Below, piece after piece: positions 10,500 through 43,902 of a stretch of 64,000 nucleotides of DNA. The notes below the pieces were generated by a model. That model was not told the DNA's origin and made no database searches. It worked only from the letters and a program-made list of their open reading frames with translations. The stretch's first letter is position 1. Every line of letters starts with the position of its first letter. Source of the stretch: Chrysoperla carnea (Eukaryota > Arthropoda > Insecta > Neuroptera > Chrysopidae); assembly GCF_905475395.1 (NCBI RefSeq), contig NC_058338.1, positions 99,123,435 through 99,187,434 on the forward strand. The letters are read 5' to 3'. The position numbers were made by a program, and so were the translations under genes.

Positions 10500-10990
10500 C
10501 CAAACTGTTCTCCAGAATGTATTTTTGGTCGCTGATTACGAAGCTGATGTCAGATTACACGGCAAATACCTCCTAGAACAAAGTTTGGGCAACAAATACT
10601 TTGTGTGCCGTTTTTATATAAAAAAAAAGTGGAATTCTTTGCAAAAAGTGGCGGAATGCGTGACAGAATTCGTTAATCAGATATCAGATTCCTAATCAGC
10701 GACCAAAAACACCTCTCACAGAACAGTTTTTACGGTAAATATGCTTAGTTTTCTGTTTTTGTGCCAAAAGTGGAATTTCGGGTAATATATGGCATGATTT
10801 TTGGAATACGTGACATAATTCATGTAATCTGACATTGGATTCGTATTCAGCGATCAAAAATACCTACCAGATGACAATTTTAAGCCAAAATAAGCATTTA
10901 AAAAAAACGTTGATATGCCCCCCGCTGGGGCCTTATGCCCTTTTCTGAATAGGTTAAGTTGACTGAATGTTTCTGGGGGTTCTATAAATA
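10500..10990. repeat. dispersed repeat, inverted partner of 4745-4945
   Basis: 10800-10990 is the reverse complement of 4745-4945, with the GGGGCCTTATGCCC core. 10510-10620 is a forward partial copy, and 10640-10720 carries another reversed partial copy. Confidence 0.75.
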
Positions 10991-11340
10991 CTTTACAAAA
11001 AGTTTCATTAAAATCCGTGTTTTTTTCCCACTTGTCCTATGCATCCCAGCTTACGTATCGAATAATTATTAATGTACATAAAAATTTGGTAATGAAACCA
11101 AAAACACCGTCTAACTGAGGAATTCTCTCCTCGTTAGTAGATTTTTATGGGAGCCGGTGGAAAATGTTTGTCTGAGTGTACTCAAAAATGTCATATACAT
11201 GAGTACTTGTGCTTCTTCGATTTACGCCCATGCGTCGGGGCAGAAGTTCCCTACTCCCGGGCACCATATTCTCTTTATAAAACATTTTAAAAAAAACTAT
11301 TGGAATGTATATTTTGGACAATTTTAAACATTTTTTGAGC
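10991..11340. other. intergenic, nothing recognised
   Basis: A slightly less AT-rich patch at 11200-11270 has no convincing frame or RNA structure. Confidence 0.4.
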
Positions 11341-11650
11341 TTCGGCATTCTTTACTTAACCTCACCGTTTTCGAGATATAAGCATTTGAAAAAAAAAATT
11401 GCGGTTTTTTTCCGAAAAATCGTTGTTGAGGAAAATAAAGATTGTTTCGTAGTTCCTGTCAAAAACTTAATTTGACAGTCATAGGATATTATATATTGAA
11501 CTACTCTAAGCATTTTTGTACTCTTGATAATTTTCATTAAACCTCAACCTTTTTGATACATAAGTGTTTGAAAAAAAAATTACGTAATTTTGCCCAAAAT
11601 TCGTTATTGACGAAAATAAAGATATTTTTTGTGGTTCTGGTTAAGAAGAA
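11341..11650. repeat. diverged tandem duplication, period about 185 bp
   Basis: 11341-11470 and 11526-11650 both contain AACCTCA(C/A)C, ATAAG(C/T)(A/G)TTTGAAAAAAAAA, TCGTT(G/A)TTGA(G/C)GAAAATAAAG and a GTTC(C/T) end. Confidence 0.65.
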
Positions 11651-11739
11651 GAAATTTCTCAAGACCACCAAACTTTTTGTAAACATTTCCCAACAAATTA
11701 TTTGGGTTTGAAAAATTCTTTTATCGACCTCAATTTATA

Positions 11740-12245
11740 TAATTAATTGTAGAGAGCTTTACTTTATGGAACTCCATAATTAGGATTAAAGAAATAAAAT
11801 TTCCAATTTTCTTTGCTTAGTCCACTTTTTATTTATTTAATATTTTAATAATTTAAAATATTTTTGATTAGTTTCGTCTGACATAGACGAAACTTATATG
11901 TATAATTCGGTATCGTTTGTGAAATGGGTGTGTTAAAGTTCGCTATAACTGACGAGAATTGTTTTATGGGTTGACCTTTAATAGTCCATTATATCAATTC
12001 AGAATCAGGTATAGGACCTTTTTCCCAGTTCAGAGTGTTACTGCCTGCCTTATGGATTAAAATGCTTTCGTAAGCATCTAAACTATTGTGATGTCTAACA
12101 AATTTAATAAACTTGACAGATAGAATTTTGTGTTCTGTATTTAGAACATGACCCGCAATGCTGCAATGATGTTCTCTTATTGTTCCTCTTAGATTGTTTA
12201 CTATAATGTAATATAACAAAAACTTTAGCCACAGCAACGCGTGGC
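11740..12245 (-). mobile_element. Penelope-like element remnant (3' end)
   Basis: Contains the C-terminal coding remnant at 12237-11989 and a downstream AT-rich tail. The tail (11740-11895) reappears at about 29790-29975 with TTAATTGTAGA(G/A)AGCTTTAC and GGAACTCCATAATTAGGAT. Both copies hold TCTATGT(C/T)AGACGAAAC, which resembles stem II plus GAAAC of a hammerhead ribozyme, a motif known from Penelope-like elements. The full ribozyme core is not visible. Confidence 0.5.
11989..12237 (-). pseudogene. GIY-YIG-side C-terminal fragment of a Penelope-like polyprotein
   Basis: The 82-residue frame contains IREHHCSIAGHVLNTEHKI, YESILIHKAGSN and LNWEKGPIPDS. This pattern (His, Leu-x-Thr-x-His, then E-x-x-x-I-x-K with a final N-W-E) fits the end of the endonuclease domain of Penelope-like retroelements. 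No reverse-transcriptase portion is attached. The assignment rests on a short match. Confidence 0.45.
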
Positions 12246-13040
12246 CGAGTCAGCTAGTATTTTATATATATTAAAATAAACATTACTCCTTTCAAATTTT
12301 GCATATCGTTAAATTCGTTAAGTTTCTTTGTGGGTATTCTTCATTGACTGCGTTTACTTTAACTTTTTTGAACCATTTGTGTAATGATTTTATTTAAGTA
12401 TTTCGGTCGTTTTCGTTGTGTTTATTAGCTATAATTATTGTAATTTAGTTTAGGTCGTTTTAGGTGTGTTTATAAATATATTTTCTGACTTTTTTATGAT
12501 ATGTACTGAGTTTATTTTAGTGTATAGGTCTTGTAAATTGTGTTTATTACCTTTAGGTCGTGTTTATTTGTGATTGTCAACGAACGAAAATAGTTTAACA
12601 TTGCATTTAACTTACACCAAAATAGTGAATAAAATTTTTTTATATGTTAATAATAAAATGAATGATATTTTGTTTCAAATTTTGCAATAAATTATTATTT
12701 TATTTTATTTTACTTGTTATTTTATTTAAAAAACCTCACTTTATTTTATTAGAAGACAAATAAGTACAAACAAATTTAAAAAGAATGATAAACTGAATAG
12801 AAATAATTCAAATAATAACTAATTCCCGCAATTTAAAAAAACAGTTGTTCACTCTTAGTGGTTTACTCCAGGGGGCTTAGAGTTGCCTATCTATTTATGT
12901 AATAAACTATTACTCAGGTCTGCAAAAAAAAAAATTTTTGTCAGCTGCATGAGATATTTTTACTAACTCATATGTTTTAGAATGCGCTGATTTCAGAAGT
13001 GATGGCTATTTTTTTCTATCACGTAAGGTTTTTTTGCAAA
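12246..13040. other. intergenic, AT-rich, nothing recognised
   Basis: Very AT-rich DNA with repeated TAGGT(C)GTTT-like words at 12400-12560, possibly a decayed tandem repeat. No coding potential. Confidence 0.45.
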
Positions 13041-13041
13041 T

Positions 13042-13878
13042 TCAAACACAAAAAATTGGTAAAATTACTCGTTTATTAAAAATTATACAGTAGCCTGCAA
13101 GCATAGTGACATCCCATCTTCCTTGGTACCGTCTCTCGATATCGCGGACATTCTGGTGAAATCGCGCCCCCTGTTCTTCACTGTAAGCTCCCAGGTTATC
13201 AGGAAAATATTCTATGTGGGAGTACAAAAAATGGACATTCAGGCTTATCTTGCAGCCTTCGTAAGATCTTAATTGAACAATGGTTTTGTAGTCAGGATCC
13301 TTAGTATTTCCCAAAAACTTTCGCATTACATCCTTGAACGATACCCAAGCTTCTTTTTTATTCTCAATCATACTTTCCACAAAGAGGGTGTCAGTTAAAA
13401 ACCTTCTTATGTCGGGGCCAATGAAAACACCCTCTTTCAACTTTGCTTCTGACAGCTGCGGGAATTTTTTACATAGATATTTAAAACAGTCTCCTTCCTT
13501 TTGCAGTGATTTTACAAATTGTTTCATCAACCCCAATTTAATATGGAGAGGTGGCAACAAAACTTTTTCTGTGCGGCACCAAAGTAGTATTGATAACATT
13601 TTTCTCCCCAGATTTTAAAGTTTCTCGGGGTGGCCAATCACTTTTAGTCCAATGCTGGCTCTACTATCGCATAAGCACAAGAAGCTTGCGTATTTACTAT
13701 AGCCTGCCTGTTGACCCAAAAGCATCGTGAGTATTTTGAAGTCCCCACAAACCATCCCTTGATGGTCCTGATATTTGATTCTTTCCAAGGTAATGGCCAA
13801 ATGGTTATAGTTAGTTTTCTTCCATATGCACAGAATAATCGCATTGGAAGCGAAGCTAATTTTATTTTTATTGTGCAA
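13042..13878 (-). pseudogene. frameshifted copy of an unnamed protein family repeated in arthropod genomes
   Basis: Two minus-strand frames, 13878-13615 and 13599-13042, belong to one protein broken by a frameshift near 13570. The first has YNHLAITLERIKYQDHQG, CGDFKILTMLLGQQAGYSKY and a FLCLCDSRA segment; the second has VLLPPLHIKLGLMKQFVK, LSEAKLKEGVFIGPDIR and GARFHQNVRDIERRYQG. I recall this arrangement from many multi-copy hypothetical proteins of aphids and other arthropods, which suggests a mobile or transposon-derived origin, but the activity is unknown to me. The single frameshift and premature end suggest a dead copy. Confidence 0.6.
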
Positions 13879-15099
13879 TAATACTATTTTAAGACTAGTT
13901 TATGTTGTTATTAATATCTATGAAAACCTATGTGATAGAATGTTTTGAATAGTTTTCCTGTTTTTGGGAGGTCAAAATCTATAAGAAAATGTAAAAAAAT
14001 CCTATGCGCAACTATTTTAATTATGAAACAATAAATTTAACGGTTTACGGGTGTCCGGGTCACGGAGATAATAAACTGTATGTGACTAACTCATAGAGAT
14101 AATAACATGGCCGTAAACGGTTGATCGCTTTAGAGAGATCAGATTTTAGAGAGGCGTAAAGCGATCTTCGATATCCCGGCTTATGAATAAAATATGGCAT
14201 AATTATTCTTTCTTAAACTTTAATTATCCTGTTTTGTGGATGCGTTAATTTAAATATTGTTGATACTTGGTGATTTTCTATAAATAAAAAAATTTTAATT
14301 AAACAATTGTATTTTTTTTTTGTATGTTCCAATCTTTCCATTTTAAATTTCAACTTAATCATTTGTTGGAGAAAAATTGATAAATAGGGTATTATCGTTA
14401 GTCAAAAATAAATTATAAAATTTAAAAAAAGTTAAAATTTATGTAAAAATATTTTTAAATATTCTGATTTCGAGTCATAAAAGCACATTTTTATTTTAAA
14501 ATATTAAAATTAAAAATCTTAATTTTTAAACTGTATATCACGTGACATAAAATGCGGGCAAGCCCTGCTGTGATGTCATAGCGGTATGAGTTAATTCGGT
14601 GTAGACAGCTGGGTATAATATATCCATAGATAATAAGTATTTATATTTATTATAATCAGATGTCTATGAATATTTCTGTCAAACTTATTTGTGTTATTTC
14701 GTATAATGATACCCATATTACGTCATCAAATTGAATGCCCGCGTTTTTGACAGTTTAAAAAAGGTTTAAAATTGAATTTAAGTTTTTGGCAATAAAGCGT
14801 GTGTATTTTTCCAAAATAAATTTTTTGTGGCTTTTTATTAGCAAAATCAACATTTTGAAGTACTTTTTCAAAAATAGTGGAATACCCTATTGTGATAAAT
14901 TTTATTTTTTGAGTTTTTGCATATCATAAAAATTATAAGTTTATCGAGCACAGGGAGTTTGCGAAATGCAGTTTAGCACAAAATTTTTGTCCTGAAGGAT
15001 AGTAAAGCCTCATCCTGAATAAAAGTCAGTATTTAGGTTCGTCAATATAATAAACAGTTTTTATAACAAGTGAAATTTACAAAATTTTAAAAAAATCCC
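13879..15099. other. intergenic, with a hairpin pair and a dispersed repeat
   Basis: At 14038-14165 two adjacent stem-loops occur: TTTACGG with CCGTAAA, and GATCGCTTTA with TAAAGCGATC. 14400-14620 matches 45920-46100 (CTGATTT(C/T)GAGTCATAAAA, AAACTGTATATCA(C/T)GTG, TGATGTCATA). No gene is seen. Confidence 0.55.
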
Positions 15100-15365
15100 A
15101 TAAATTTTTCACTTACACTTGAAACATATCTAAGAACACTTTACAATAAATTACTTTCGTCCTTAATGCTTTTTCCAAACTGAATCGATTTTGAAGATCA
15201 TTGCCAAGTTTTTAGTTTTTTCTTGTACGGAACCCTGAACTGGCACTTGAAATATATCTAATAACACTCTCCATTAAATTACCTACCATACGAAACAAAA
15301 CACAAATTAAAATCGGTTTATCCGTTTAGGATTTCTTAATAGGAAAGTTCTATTGCTTTAGGTCT
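15100..15365. repeat. two tandem copies of a dispersed noncoding repeat
   Basis: Copies at about 15112-15235 and 15240-15365 share CACTTGAAA(C/T)ATATCTAA, AACACT and an AT(C/T)GG(T/A)TT-type end. A GTACGGAACCCTGAACT segment lies at the junction. Confidence 0.6.
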
Positions 15366-15809
15366 GCTGCGAAAAATAAAAAAATAATTGTACAATTAAA
15401 AAAATTGAATATGTTGTAAATACATATTTATTTTAAATTAAAATACAAATTTGGTATTCTCTAGCAAAATATTCCGGTACAAAACAAATTAGTGGATTTT
15501 ACATCTGTAATTTTAGGCCATCAAGGTTTGCGTTAATCGAAGTACTTTGGAATGTTAATACTAATTAGCGACTGTATGTCCCCGTAAAACTTTAATTTTC
15601 ACTCCTAGCAATAAAATACTCCTATTTCGTAAAGGTTACCCCCTAGAATTTTATGAAAGAGGTTAATTAACTCGATAAATGTTAATTTACATGAAAAAAA
15701 TTACCATAAATAAAATAATTTTTCGTGTAAAATCGTTATTTATCGAGAAAATTGGCTTCACTTGTAAAATTCAGACGTAAGAAACTTAAATGAAATTTTC
15801 CAGGAGCGT
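15366..15809. other. 3' flank of the short PRANC-like gene
   Basis: AT-rich. GATAAATAACG on the minus strand near 15738 is a weak poly(A)-signal candidate. Nothing else is recognised. Confidence 0.4.
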
Positions 15810-16115
15810 CTACTTATCTTTACTTTTTTCGATGATTATCTTTAAATCTTCGTCACTCAAGAAACTAAATATTTTTCCAGTACATTCTTGTGGTAATTGA
15901 AGATGGTTGGCAAAAAGAAAACGTAAAATTTCATTCCCTTGATCAAGTAACTCTTTTCTTTTCATACCATTTCTGAAACGTCTGTTAATCATGCTTCCAT
16001 ATATTGGAAATTTTGTTTTATAATCGTCTAATATTATGACGTTATAATTAGAAATCAGCACAAGACAAATACCGACATCTTCAAAAGGGTTCGTTTCCAT
16101 AATGCCACAAGTCAC
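15810..16115 (-). CDS. short protein resembling the C-terminal PRANC-type tail of ankyrin-repeat proteins
   Basis: 101 residues, or 96 from the second ATG at 16100. The core DDYKTKFPIYGSMINRRF, then KRKELLDQGNEILRFLFANH and LQLPQECTGKIFSFLSDEDL, has the F-box-like LPxECxxKIFxxLSxEDL pattern of PRANC domains. In insects this domain usually ends long ankyrin-repeat proteins. Here no ankyrin repeats precede it: a TATA box lies 46 bp upstream of the first ATG, so it could be an independent short gene. Without ligand-binding repeats it might compete for SCF ubiquitin-ligase partners (inference). It could instead be the retained last exon of a decayed ankyrin gene. The domain call is by pattern and memory only. 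Confidence 0.5.
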   Translation of the reverse strand: MTCGIMETNPFEDVGICLVLISNYNVIILDDYKTKFPIYGSMINRRFRNGMKRKELLDQGNEILRFLFANHLQLPQECTGKIFSFLSDEDLKIIIEKSKDK

Positions 16116-16133
16116 AAATGCACTTGTTGAAAG

Positions 16134-16166
16134 TGAACTAGTGACTTTTTAAAAGTTGATTTTATA
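16134..16166 (-). promoter_or_regulatory. TATA box and initiator-like site for the PRANC-like gene
   Basis: On the minus strand TATAAA occupies 16166-16161. A TTCACTT initiator-like site, with its A at 16134, sits about 32 bp downstream, the normal spacing. The leader to the first ATG would be about 19 bases. Confidence 0.45.
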
Positions 16167-16169
16167 CTC

Positions 16170-17362
16170 ATGGGTAGTACACATTTAAAAAATAAGCTAG
16201 TGTAGCACCCCTTTCTCATAAATTGACAGTGAGCCATTCAGGCTTCCGTAAAAAAGTTTTCAATGCATCTTTATTTATTTTAATTTATTTCCATGGATAT
16301 TTTTTCAGAAAATAAATATAAATATGAGTACAAAAAATATTTTCAATTTAGAGTAATTTTAAGTACGTACATTCATAAAACTTGTTAATAGAGAAATAAA
16401 AAAATTGTGATCATTTAAAAGTTTAAATGATTTTGAATGGTTTAAGTGTAAAATTAGATTGAAATTGAATAAAAATTGAACTGTCGGCTGTCACCCGGCA
16501 CTTTCTTTCTGACATCCATATACAGAAACATGCGAATACGCAAGCTTTCAAAACATCATATTACGTTGCGTGGTTCAAACACTGACTGCAATTTCTATAA
16601 AAATAATAGATTTAGTAAAATAAGTAACTCTTCAAATCTCTATGTAAGTAACACATGAACTTATAAAAGGCTCTATAAACTTTCGATATTAATAAACTTT
16701 TTTGTCGCTCATTTTTCTAAGTGACACTGAGCCTTGACGCTGGATATAACTCTATTTTTCAGATAGGTGGAACCCTATTTTGACACTCAAAGCTAGCGTC
16801 AAGCGTTATCATGATGTTAAATATGTAGGATCAAAGAACTTTTAGGACATTCTGTATGTTTAACAAAAGTAAAAACTTACAACCAGTGTCTTCATTATTA
16901 TCAATTGAACTTTTGCTGACCTTAAAATTGATGAAAATGTCGATGATTTTTACTTTTGAATATATTAATTCAAAACCACCAACCCTAAGCCTGTTAGGTC
17001 CATAAAATTGGCGAGCACAACCTTAAATATTAAATTTGGATTAGGTGAAAATTAGGAACTATTTAGGAGCGTGATCGATAAATTGACAAAAAGAAAAAAG
17101 TTAGATATATTTTTTTAAATTGAGTGGTATTAACCGATCACAAGCCAGAATTTTTCTAAATTTTCACTCAGGACATTTTTTTGAATGTCTAATAAGCTTA
17201 CTGAAAACTTTGTTGGTGCCAACTAGTATCAACCACTAATATATTGATAACTGGAAATTGCAAAACACCAACTAGCAATAAAATTAATGTACTAATTAAG
17301 ACAAGAAGTGAACCCGATTTCGAAAATTCCAATTTAGACTACCAAATGGCAATACTTGTACT
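16170..17362. other. intergenic, nothing recognised
   Basis: AT-rich DNA with no convincing frame, RNA gene or inverted repeat. Confidence 0.45.
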
Positions 17363-17694
17363 CAGGCCCGAGCGTAGAAATTTCCCAAGGGAGGGGTTCA
17401 AACTGTTCTATGTCGTATTCATTGCAGATATCGCACATGATTTTGAAAATTTTCCTGAACTCTTCTCCAACGATTGATTCCTCTTCTTTCATTCAAAATA
17501 TGTTTCGCAGCATCAGCTAGTTCGATAGCCTTGCCAAGATTCAGGTTTTTTGTTTGAAGTACTCGACTTAAAGACAAAGTCGAAGAATGTACCGAGCTGA
17601 AAATATGCATGGATATCTGTTTCGTTCGTGGAAATGCATCCATAAATGGGTGCATTTACCCCCAAACCCGGAGGGGAACTTGCTCACGGACCTG
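17363..17694 (-). mobile_element. 332-bp hAT element with perfect 8-bp target duplication
   Basis: The ends CAGGCCCGAGCGTAG (left) and CAGGTCCGTGAGCAAG (reverse complement of the right end) form imperfect terminal repeats starting with CAGG. The 8-bp sequence CTTGTACT lies immediately outside both ends (17355-17362 and 17695-17702). An 8-bp target duplication with CAG-type ends is the hallmark of hAT transposons. The interior carries a fragment of transposase, so this is an internally deleted derivative. Confidence 0.85.
17419..17655 (-). pseudogene. hAT transposase C-terminal fragment (ZMYM/DUF4371-like)
   Basis: 78 residues including HSSTLSLSRVLQTKNLNLGK followed by AIELADAAKHILNERR. The pattern of Ser-Leu-x-x-x-Leu-Q-x-K-N-L-x-L, then alternating acidic and hydrophobic residues, is typical of the helical insert in hAT-type transposases related to ZMYM proteins. 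No DDE residues are present, so it cannot be active. Confidence 0.5.
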
Positions 17695-17702
17695 CTTGTA
17701 CT

Positions 17703-18466
17703 TACCATTTTTAATAACCAATCAAAATATTCAAATTCAAATCAGATAAATCCTACCAACTGGCGATAAAAGTTCGTACCAAGTAAAACAGTAAATGGAC
17801 CGCTTTCTATGTAGTTCCAATTTAGACAACCAGCTTACTTACGATTTATCAATATTAAATCAACACATCAAATGATGGATTACCTCCTACAGATATGTTT
17901 ATTACAAAGAGGTTATATATAACATGGAGGCTTAAAAGCATAGGAAAAGCAAAATAAGTGAATTATTGATCGTTAAAAAAGAGACCGAAAGAAGGGACCG
18001 ACTTCCCTCTTTGTCTCTCTGACAAAGCGCTATATTAATATTTTGAATTATTGTATAAACTCGTGCAAGTCTGTGTATTTCATAAAGGTAATATAAGACA
18101 GACGAAGGCAGCTATACTCGTTCTTTTTTTAGGTCTCTCTCTATAACGATCAACCGTTTGGATGACCACATTACGGTTCTATGTTATTACTTCTATGGGT
18201 TTTGTGACCATCACTGAACACTGGAACGCTCTCAATAACTGACAGTTATTTTTATGAATGCCATTTAATTTAAAGTACCAAAACGATTTCGTAAAGTTTT
18301 TGTTTTGTTATTAATATTTAAGTGTTTAATTTATTTAAGAAATAAATTAATGACTAATATCAAGTGTTTTGAATTTAATAATTGTATTAATTATACAATT
18401 AATTAAAATCAATAAATAATATTATTGGTTAAGTTTAGTTTAAATTACTGCTACTTAAGTTAAGAA
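17703..18466 (+). promoter_or_regulatory. 5' flank and probable promoter/5' UTR of Gcn5
   Basis: No TATA box is apparent within 250 bp of the ATG, as expected for a housekeeping gene. TCAATAACTGACAG at about 18232 and nearby initiator-like sites are only candidates. A GAGACCGAAAGAAGGG-type hairpin lies at about 17980-18030. Confidence 0.35.
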
Positions 18467-41313
<22,847 letters not shown>

Positions 41314-41318
<5 letters not shown>

Positions 41319-41358
41319 ATTTTTATTTTAGTTATCTTAGATATTTTTTTTTATTAAA
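41314..41358 (+). terminator. poly(A) signals of Gcn5
   Basis: AATAAA overlaps the stop codon and ATTAAA follows at about 41353 within a T-rich stretch. Either could direct 3' end formation with a very short 3' UTR. Confidence 0.4.
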
Positions 41359-41539
41359 ATTTTTACCCTAAATTATCAAATTTCCTTTACTTCCTGTAAA
41401 TTTTTAATGAATTCTATAACGTTTCGCAATCTCAAAAGTTAATTGGCAACAAAATTAATTAAAATATCATGGTAAGTAATAAAGAGAAATAGAGATAAAA
41501 TTCGGGCATCTTTTAAATTTTATTTATTTTTTGTTTATT

Positions 41540-43160
41540 AGGTTGAAAAAACTTCGTAAAAAAAGTCGACCTTTCAGGGGCGCGACTAACCCCCCTTTTT
41601 GGGAGATAGTCAAAATTAGTACATGAATAATGTAGATGATTAAAAGTCAATTTTTAAGTATTTTTACAAGTGAGGAAATTCATTTTTCATGGGTTGCCAA
41701 TTAAAAATTGGCCGCGAATACTATTTATTAAAATATTATTAATTAATTTTTGGAGAAACGTTTCGTTTATATCGTATGAAAATAAAACCTACACCACTAT
41801 ACAACCGTGTATTTAAAAGATATGAAAACTCATAGTTGCTGCTGATTGCTTAGCCGCAACCTTTACGCAGCCAGGTGTAAACAGGTATGATTTCGTATAA
41901 ACTTTACGTTCATGATGTATATTCATTTCATTTGAACCACGTTGAAGCTAATTTTTTACTGTACTTTGTTATAAAGTTGCCTGTAAAAAAAAAAAAAACG
42001 AAAATCGAAGTTACCTACCCTTAAAGATGCTAGGTATTGAAAATAAATTGTAGTGTAAGGGTACTACTTTTTTGAAAGAAACAAATTCGTTATAGGGCAA
42101 ACTCAGCGGGAAAGGGTCGAAAAAGGCATAACAAATGTTGGGTAAAAATCCAACAACTGAATGTTATCCGGTGAAGAGGGGTGGGGGTTTAAAGGGATGA
42201 CAAACGATTTTTTGCGATTTACGGCGTAAATATGCGTCCTATCAAAAAAAGTTGGTTTTTGCTCTTCCAATCAAATGAAAAAGTACCCATGCCGTAAATC
42301 GTTAGAGATAGAACGAAAGTTTAAATGTAAAGGTTATTCCTTATATAAAAGTAAACAACTTTTATTTGAATAAATCTTTCTTAAACATCACTGTTTACCC
42401 GTGAGGGTGTAACTTAGGAAAAAACTTTCGTGACCATTTTATCTAAAACTTAAAAAAAAGTGTTTAACTTCAACTAGCGGTTTTGAGAAACATTTTTTGC
42501 TCATTCAATCAAATGAAAAAAACCATCTTGTAAACCGTTAGAGTTAGAGCAAAACTTGTAAAAGTTATTTCTTACAAAAAAATAAAAAATTCTTGTTTGA
42601 AATATTTTTTTCTAAACATCTCTTTTTACCGTGAGTCTTCAAGATACTTTCAAAAATTTCGAAAGTATTTTTTGGATTTTGTTTTTTGTTTTACTAGAAT
42701 GGTTCACAAAACCACTAGTGGAAGTTGAACACTTTTTTTTGTATTGTTTTTTGGAAAGTTTTTTCCTAAGTTGCGTCCTCACGGATTAACAGTGATGTTT
42801 ACGAAATAATGAGTCAAATAAAAGTTGTTAATTTTTTTATAAGGAACAACTTTTACATTTAAACCTTCGTTCTATCTCTAACGGTTTACAAGATTAATAC
42901 TTTTTTATTTGATTGAAGGAGCAATAACAATTCCATCTTAAAATTGGCATATCTCGGTTATTTTGAAACTAGAAAGTTGAAAAACAAACAAAAATATGCA
43001 CAATTAAATCTGATAAAACTTTTGGTTGAATTTTTTTTAATTTTATGCATATTTTTTTGTAATATGGAAAAAACTAATTAAAAACCCTCAACTACCCCCA
43101 GAAAGGGAGCTCCTGAGAGGTCGACTTTCTTTTACGAAGTTTTTACAACCTAAGAAACAA
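41540..43160. repeat. large nested foldback containing FB-A sequence
   Basis: The outer arms (about 41542-41600 and 43095-43155) are inverted: CTTCGTAAAAAAAGTCGACC and AACCCCCCTTTTTGG-like segments against GGTCGACTTTCTTTTACGAAG. Inner arms carry the FB-A end: GTTTACCCGTGAGGGTG at about 42395 against CGTCCTCACGG near 42773, and CAACTAGCGGTTTTG against CAAAACCACTAGTGG. A part copy lies at 59775-60240. Confidence 0.8.
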
Positions 43161-43812
43161 CTGTGGAAAATTTCAAAGATGCATGAATTTTTTCCTTTGA
43201 GATATTTAGTTTTATTGTGCTACAATGCTACCTGTTTCGTATCTTTAAAGATGATGAATGTGGACAATTAAAAAAAAAATTTTAGCTTAGTTGCGTACTA
43301 TATTGGATTTAGGAAATGAATTGGGCTTCCCTCATTTTCTGTATTGTTTTCAACTTATTAAAATTAGAGATATTCTCAAACGAAAAATGGTCTTTTGCAT
43401 AAAGAATAACTTGATCGCTTAAACACTAAAATTTTTTCGAAGAACAAGGTGTCAAAATGTTTTTTAAATTCCCGGATGGATTTTTAGAACTATTTGTCAT
43501 TAACAGACGGATTTATAAATATCATGAGGATATCAAATGTAGATAATTTAATTACTAAAAATTTCAATTTATTTTCGATCCAAAAGTGATAATCATGTTA
43601 AAGTAATTAAACCGCTAAATTGATCATGGCAGGTTCCAATTTTCTTTTTGTACAAAAATTCCTTTCTAAAGTTGATTAGTAATTGTGAAAAATGATGCTC
43701 AACAGTGTCCATTAATTAATTTATGCATTAATTACATGACAAAATAAAACAAAATCTCGATTAATAATTAGAATTTGTTTGAAATAATAATATTTTGTTA
43801 TTATTTATCTAG
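43161..43812. other. intergenic, nothing recognised
   Basis: AT-rich sequence between the foldback and the possible exon at 43813. Confidence 0.4.
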
Positions 43813-43902
43813 GATCTATACCTGGAAGTGGTAGAGCATTAAGAACACGAGTAATATCTGAAGAACATTTGAAAATTTGTCTTGATCAAATGAGCTTTTA
43901 GT
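43813..43902 (+). CDS. possible orphan 3' exon
   Basis: After the acceptor TTATTTATCTAG, a phase-1 frame reads SIPGSGRALRTRV then ISEEHLKICLDQMSF and stops with TAG. ATTAAA follows at about 43907 as a possible poly(A) signal. I do not recognise the protein. The phase is compatible with the Gcn5 exon 10 donor (phase 1), so it could be an alternative Gcn5 terminal exon that replaces half of the bromodomain, or the last exon of another gene with undetected small exons. It may also be chance. Confidence 0.3.

Noticed and set aside
14118..14165. hairpin GATCGCTTTA/TAAAGCGATC as a structured RNA gene
   Set aside because: No promoter, terminator or known RNA family features; stems alone are common in this window.
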